From NCBI GenBank assembly GCA_007121575.1, contig SKKJ01000220.1:1-7803 (forward strand): a DNA stretch of 7,803 nucleotides, written 5' to 3'. Under the pieces are notes generated by a model. The model was not told the origin of the DNA, made no database searches, and saw nothing but the letters and a program-made list of their open reading frames with translations. The translations under genes and the position numbers were made by a program. This DNA comes from Natronomonas sp. GTDB lineage: Archaea > Halobacteriota > Halobacteria > Halobacteriales > Haloarculaceae. Positions 4,771-7,803 of the stretch are shown here, piece by piece. Each line of letters begins with the position of its first letter. Position 1 is the first letter of the stretch.

Positions 4771-4843
4771 CGTCCTGACGGAGATTTGAACTCCGGTCCC
4801 TGGCTCCGCAAGCCAAGAGGATAGTCCACTACCCTACCAGGAC
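4771..4843 (-). tRNA. tRNA-Arg, anticodon GCG
   Basis: This 73-base tRNA decodes CGC. The acceptor stem is GTCCTGG with TCAGGAC (one G-U pair). The D arm contains the GG pair of the loop. The anticodon stem TTGGC/GCCAG encloses the loop TTGCGGA, giving anticodon GCG. The T arm is CGGAG-TTCAAAT-CTCCG, and the discriminator base is G. CCA is not encoded and no intron is present. A TATA box (4869-4873) lies about 28 bases upstream and a hairpin terminator follows. A damaged second copy lies about 3 kb to the left in the same orientation, so this gene probably marks one edge of an inserted or duplicated segment. Confidence 0.95.
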
Positions 4844-4868
4844 TCAGTTATACTTACCTCGGTTCGAC

Positions 4869-4873
4869 GTATA
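4869..4873 (-). promoter_or_regulatory. Box A of the tRNA-Arg gene
   Basis: The minus strand reads CCTATACG, centred about 28 bases before the mature tRNA 5' end, which fits an archaeal TATA box. It lies in the short region shared with the divergent AIR-synthase-related gene. Confidence 0.45.
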
Positions 4874-4986
4874 GGGGTTACGATTCGGTGCGTCGTCGAA
4901 GTCCGAGAAGCGGGGATGACGGACAACGAGCTAAAGACCAGTGTTCGCCACCCATACGGCGACAGCTACAAACCCGATCCGACGGA

Positions 4987-5952
4987 ATGAGTGATATGCC
5001 CGGAAAGGTCCATCCGGACGATTTACTCACACACGTGTTCGACCGAACGGGATGCGACGACAAGGCGGTCCTACAAGGTCCGGCGGCGGGGGAAGACGCG
5101 GCCGCTATCGACGTGACTGAGACGCCGCTCGTCGTCAGCTCCGATCCGATCTCGCTCGCCGCCTCCCACGTCGGCACGCTCGGAGTCCATATCGCGTGCA
5201 ACGACGTCGCGGTCGCCGGCGCCGACCCGCGCTGGCTGACGGTCGTGTTGCTCTTACCGGACGGGAGTGACCTCGATCGGATCACGGCGGACCTCGACGC
5301 CGCTGCGAAGGACATCGGCGTCGCGATCGTCGGCGGGCACAGCGAATACGTCGACGCGCTGGATCGACCGATTGCGTCGATCACGGCGATGGGAACCGGT
5401 GATTTCGTTCCGACCGGCGGCGCATCGCCCGGGGAACGAATCGTCCTCACGAAAGGTGCCGGGATCGAGGGGACGGCGATCCTCGCGTCGGATTTCGGCG
5501 AGCAGTTCGGGATCGACGAGGGACTTCGATCCCGTGCCGAAGCGTTTCTCGAAGAGGTCAGCGTCGTCCCCGACGCCCGAATACTCCGAGAATCCGCGAC
5601 CGCGATGCACGATCCGACCGAGGGAGGGATCATGGCCGGGCTTCAAGAGCTCGCGGACGCCTCCGGGATCCGACTAGCCGTCGACCGGGAGGCGATCCCG
5701 ATCCGAGAGGAGACAGCACACCTGTCCGAGGCGGCCGACGTCGATCCGCTTCGAATCTTCGGCTCCGGATCGGTGGTGGCGACCGTACCCGATGACTATG
5801 CCGAATCAGCCGTCGAGACGCTCGGTGAAAACGGAATCGAAGCGGCGATTATCGGCACAGTCGAATCCGGTGACCCGACGCTCGAACTTGACGGTGAACG
5901 AATCGAAGAAACGGTTCAGGATGCCCTGTACCCCCTTTGGGCGGACAAATAA
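4987..5952 (+). CDS. AIR synthase-related (PurM/HypE-fold) ATP-binding protein
   Basis: This is a 321-residue protein of the PurM/ThiL/SelD/HypE superfamily, dimeric enzymes that use ATP to activate a substrate. The N-terminal AIRS domain shows Gly-Glu-Asp-Ala-Ala (35-39), Ser-Ser-Asp-Pro-Ile (51-55), His-Ile-Ala-Cys-Asn-Asp-Val-Ala (68-75) and Val-Gly-Gly-His-Ser-Glu (115-120). The C-terminal AIRS_C domain has Leu-Thr-Lys-Gly-Ala-Gly (154-159), His-Asp-Pro-Thr-Glu-Gly-Gly (208-214) and Phe-Gly-Ser-Gly (258-261). It lacks the C-terminal cysteine tail of HypE and the N-terminal Cys/Sec of SelD, so it is neither; it fits the archaeal AIR-synthase-related group of unknown substrate. Frames extend to a GTG at 4888, but that extension is basic and not family-like. 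The ATG at 4996 is an equally good start. The HAD gene follows 2 bases after the stop. Confidence 0.85.
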   Translation: MSDMPGKVHPDDLLTHVFDRTGCDDKAVLQGPAAGEDAAAIDVTETPLVVSSDPISLAASHVGTLGVHIACNDVAVAGADPRWLTVVLLLPDGSDLDRITADLDAAAKDIGVAIVGGHSEYVDALDRPIASITAMGTGDFVPTGGASPGERIVLTKGAGIEGTAILASDFGEQFGIDEGLRSRAEAFLEEVSVVPDARILRESATAMHDPTEGGIMAGLQELADASGIRLAVDREAIPIREETAHLSEAADVDPLRIFGSGSVVATVPDDYAESAVETLGENGIEAAIIGTVESGDPTLELDGERIEETVQDALYPLWADK

Positions 5953-5954
5953 AC

Positions 5955-6494
5955 ATGCGGATCGGGATCGACGTCGATGGCGTGTTGGCTGCACGTATTC
6001 CGGCGATCTTAGCGCTGATAGAGCGTCGACACGGCGTCTCCATAGCGCGTGAGGAAGTGACCGACTGGAGCGTATCGGTTCCGACGACTGACAGAGATAT
6101 CTCGTCGTACTTCGCCGAGACGGACGCCGACCCGGAACATATCCGAGCCCTCGATCCGATCGATGGGGCGGTCGAGGGGATGCGGCGACTCGCCCGACAC
6201 CACACGCTCTTGATCGCGACCTACCGAAAGCCCGAAGCGGCCGAACCAACGATGGAGTGGCTCGATTCGAACGGAATTCCATACGATCGCTACGTCCGGG
6301 ATGTCGGGGAACGAAAACGGAACGTTCGAGCGACCGTTCTCGTCGACGACAGCCCCCGGACGGTACGCGCCTTCGTCGAAAGCGGTCGAGAGGCGATCCT
6401 GTTCAGACAGCCGTGGAATCGACAAGAGCAGATTCCAGACGGGATACCCGTCGCCGATGGATGGGCGGACGTGCTCGAAGAACTCGGCTTGTGA
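5955..6494 (+). CDS. HAD-superfamily hydrolase, probable phosphatase or nucleotidase
   Basis: This 179-residue cytoplasmic protein shows all four HAD motifs: Asp6-Val-Asp8-Gly-Val (nucleophile and acid), Thr89 in Leu-Leu-Ile-Ala-Thr, Lys121 in Gly-Glu-Arg-Lys, and Asp131-Asp132 in Val-Leu-Val-Asp-Asp-Ser. The Asp-x-Asp-Gly-Val start and the small helical cap after it resemble the 5'(3')-deoxyribonucleotidase-like HAD group, so a Mg-dependent phosphomonoesterase is likely; the substrate is unknown. The ATG at 5955 lies 2 bases after the stop of the AIR-synthase-related gene, which points to one transcript and translational coupling. A functional link, such as clearing a phosphorylated by-product of the ATP-using enzyme, is only an inference. 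I rejected the upstream TTG (5937) because it precedes the motif by an unneeded extension. Confidence 0.85.
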   Translation: MRIGIDVDGVLAARIPAILALIERRHGVSIAREEVTDWSVSVPTTDRDISSYFAETDADPEHIRALDPIDGAVEGMRRLARHHTLLIATYRKPEAAEPTMEWLDSNGIPYDRYVRDVGERKRNVRATVLVDDSPRTVRAFVESGREAILFRQPWNRQEQIPDGIPVADGWADVLEELGL

Positions 6495-6512
6495 CCGAAT
6501 CTGGTGGCGAAG

Positions 6513-6520
6513 GTATTTAT
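6513..6520 (+). promoter_or_regulatory. TATA box upstream of the leader ORF and RPA gene
   Basis: GTATTTAT is a good haloarchaeal box A. Its centre lies about 27 bases before the ATG at 6544, not before the RPA start at 6621. The mRNA is thus predicted to start at the short ORF and to carry a leader of about 77 bases before the RPA coding region. Confidence 0.6.
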
Positions 6521-6543
6521 TCGAAGACGGAACCATCGCACGT

Positions 6544-6618
6544 ATGACCGATCGAACTCGAACCGAATCGGACCGACACCGACAACGCTTTTCGGGAGGC
6601 CGTGTTTGCTCTCCGTAG
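6544..6618 (+). CDS. Possible 24-residue leaderless upstream ORF of the RPA gene
   Basis: ATG to TAG gives 24 codons. The peptide begins Met-Thr-Asp-Arg-Thr-Arg-Thr-Glu-Ser-Asp, is arginine-rich, and ends Arg-Val-Cys-Ser-Pro. The TATA box sits about 27 bases before this ATG, so the predicted transcript would begin at the start codon (leaderless). The stop is 2 bases before the RPA ATG in another frame, which is the arrangement used for translational coupling. A GGGAGG at 6595-6600 lies inside it, too far (about 20 bases) to be an ideal ribosome-binding site for RPA. It resembles no protein I know, and it may simply be an untranslated leader. Confidence 0.4.
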   Translation: MTDRTRTESDRHRQRFSGGRVCSP

Positions 6619-6620
6619 CT

Positions 6621-7803
6621 ATGGGCGCTATCGAGGATATCTATGCGGACCTCGACGCCGACGTCTCCGAAGAGGAGTTCCGTGAGGCCGTCGAGAAGAA
6701 AGTCGAACAGATGGGCGGGCTCGCGGACGAAGAGACCGCCGCGATGCTCATCGCCCACGAGCTCGATGGGGGCGAGATCGAGACGATTTCGGACATCGAG
6801 CCCGGGCTCGAAGAGGTGAAGTTCCTCGGCAAGGTGATGAGCGTGGGCGAGCTCAGAACGTTCGAACGCGACGGCGAAGACGAGGAAGGCCACGTGTTGA
6901 ATCTCGATGTCGCCGACGAATCGGGCGCGGTGCGAGTCGCGCTGTGGGGCGAAGACGCCATCGCGGCTGACAACGAGATCGCCGCGGGCGACGTGTTTCG
7001 GATCAAAGGCCGGCCGAAAGACGGGTATAACGGCGTCGAAGTCAGTGCGGATCGGCTAGAGCCCGACGACGAAGCCGACATCGATGTCGAGGTCGGCGGT
7101 CGCGTGACGACGAACTCACTTTCGATGGGGCAATCCGACGTGAACATCCGTGGCGTCGTTCTCGATACGGGTTCGATTCGGACGTTCGATCGAGACGACG
7201 GGAGCGAAGGTCGAGTTTCGAACCTCACGCTCGGCGACGAAACCGGACGGATTCGAGTCACGTTATGGGACGAAAAAGCGGAGCTCGCAGAATCGCTCTC
7301 AGCGGGACAAAGCATCGAGATCGTCGATGGGTACGTTCGCGAGCGGGACGGAAACCTCGAACTTCACGTCGGATCGAGAAGCGAGATCGATGAACTCGAA
7401 GAAACAGTCGAGTTCGTCCCCGAGGCTGACGACATCGGCGGGGTCGAGATCGGACAGACGGTGGATATTTCGGGTGTCATCCGGTCGGCGGACCCGAAAC
7501 GAACGTTCGACCGTGACGACGGCAGTGAAGGCCAAGTACGAAACGTCCGCGTGCAGGATCACACGGGGGATATCAGAGTCGCGCTGTGGGGTGAGAAAGC
7601 AGATGCCGATCTCACACCCGGCGATGAGGTGTTCTGTGCCGACGTAGAGATACAGGACGGATGGCAAGACGATCTCGAAGCGTCCGCCGGGTGGCGATCG
7701 ACGATCGTCGTGCTGGACGATTCCGAACCGGAACGCGGAAACGATTCGGCCGGATTGTCCCAATTCGCCGATGGACCCCCGGTAGATGACACCGCCGAGC
7801 GGA
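6621..7803 (+). CDS. RPA-like single-stranded DNA-binding protein, three OB folds (partial, 3' end outside the window)
   Basis: The frame is open from the ATG at 6621 to the window end (394 codons). Residues 1-50 form a helical region with Glu-Phe-Arg-Glu-Ala-Val and Gln-Met-Gly-Gly-Leu-Ala-Asp-Glu-Glu-Thr-Ala, which is typical of euryarchaeal RPA proteins. Three OB folds follow at about 63-148, 170-252 and 278-368. Each carries an Arg-Thr-Phe-Asp/Glu-Arg-Asp loop and a Gly-x-Val/Ile-Arg-Val-x-Leu-Trp strand; these aromatic and basic residues contact ssDNA in the family. OB2 and OB3 share a nearly identical Arg-Thr-Phe-Asp-Arg-Asp-Asp-Gly-Ser-Glu-Gly loop. An acidic Ser/Asp/Pro-rich linker begins near 366. 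A C-terminal zinc finger, often present, would lie beyond the window. RPA protects ssDNA in replication, repair and recombination. I cannot say which haloarchaeal RPA paralogue it is. Confidence 0.92.
   Translation, partial: MGAIEDIYADLDADVSEEEFREAVEKKVEQMGGLADEETAAMLIAHELDGGEIETISDIEPGLEEVKFLGKVMSVGELRTFERDGEDEEGHVLNLDVADESGAVRVALWGEDAIAADNEIAAGDVFRIKGRPKDGYNGVEVSADRLEPDDEADIDVEVGGRVTTNSLSMGQSDVNIRGVVLDTGSIRTFDRDDGSEGRVSNLTLGDETGRIRVTLWDEKAELAESLSAGQSIEIVDGYVRERDGNLELHVGSRSEIDELEETVEFVPEADDIGGVEIGQTVDISGVIRSADPKRTFDRDDGSEGQVRNVRVQDHTGDIRVALWGEKADADLTPGDEVFCADVEIQDGWQDDLEASAGWRSTIVVLDDSEPERGNDSAGLSQFADGPPVDDTAER

Noticed and set aside
4572..4829. 85-codon open frame on the minus strand
   Set aside because: It reads through the tRNA-Arg gene and its terminator on the same strand; the apparent protein is an artefact of tRNA sequence.
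4987..5952. HypE or SelD identity for the AIR-synthase-related gene
   Set aside because: The C-terminal cysteine tail of HypE and the N-terminal Cys/Sec-containing motif of SelD are absent, and no hydrogenase or selenium genes are nearby.
6009..6893. 294-codon open frame on the minus strand
   Set aside because: It lies antisense to the HAD gene, the leader and the RPA start, all of which have clear family motifs; long antisense frames are common in GC-rich genomes.
1..7803. CRISPR array, rRNA genes or integrase gene
   Set aside because: No regularly spaced direct repeats, no rRNA-like conserved blocks, and no tyrosine or serine recombinase motifs were seen on either strand.

Overview
The window looks like chromosomal DNA from a halophilic archaeon (class Halobacteria). 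The main genes are GC-rich, the predicted proteins are strongly acidic, one secreted protein carries a twin-arginine signal, TATA boxes sit about 28 bases before start codons (leaderless style), and an RPA-type single-stranded-DNA-binding protein is encoded. I cannot place it to genus.

Left core block (1-1471): the 3' end of a RimI-type N-acetyltransferase gene (+), a convergent DUF309 gene (-), a divergent hotdog-fold acyl-CoA thioesterase gene (+), and a convergent two-helix membrane peptide gene (-). These look like ordinary housekeeping genes.

Middle accessory block (about 1550-4770): it is bounded by two same-strand copies of a tRNA-Arg(GCG) gene. The right copy (4771-4843, -) is intact and followed by a hairpin/U-tract terminator. 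The left copy (1661-1797, -) keeps both acceptor halves and an upstream TATA box, but its anticodon-to-T-arm region is replaced by a GC-rich 77-base block, and its D and T stems are damaged. Between them lie a 1043-bp transposon-like unit (2037-3079) and a gene for a Tat-exported six-bladed beta-propeller of the SMP-30/NHL type (3269-4318, -). The unit has 17-bp imperfect terminal inverted repeats and a perfect 8-bp target duplication, and it carries an unrecognised 207-residue gene (2241-2864, -) instead of a transposase. The spacers here are more AT-rich than the flanks. No integrase or transposase is visible, so this looks like a decayed or non-autonomous island.

Right core block (4987-7803): an AIR-synthase-related (PurM/HypE-fold) gene and a HAD-family phosphatase gene, 2 bases apart and probably co-transcribed. 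Then comes a strong TATA box, a 24-codon leaderless upstream ORF and, 2 bases after its stop, the start of an RPA-like protein with three OB folds that runs off the window end.

The points most worth a second look are the cargo-bearing transposon-like unit, the disrupted tRNA-Arg copy that marks the island's left edge, and the short leaderless ORF apparently coupled to the RPA gene.
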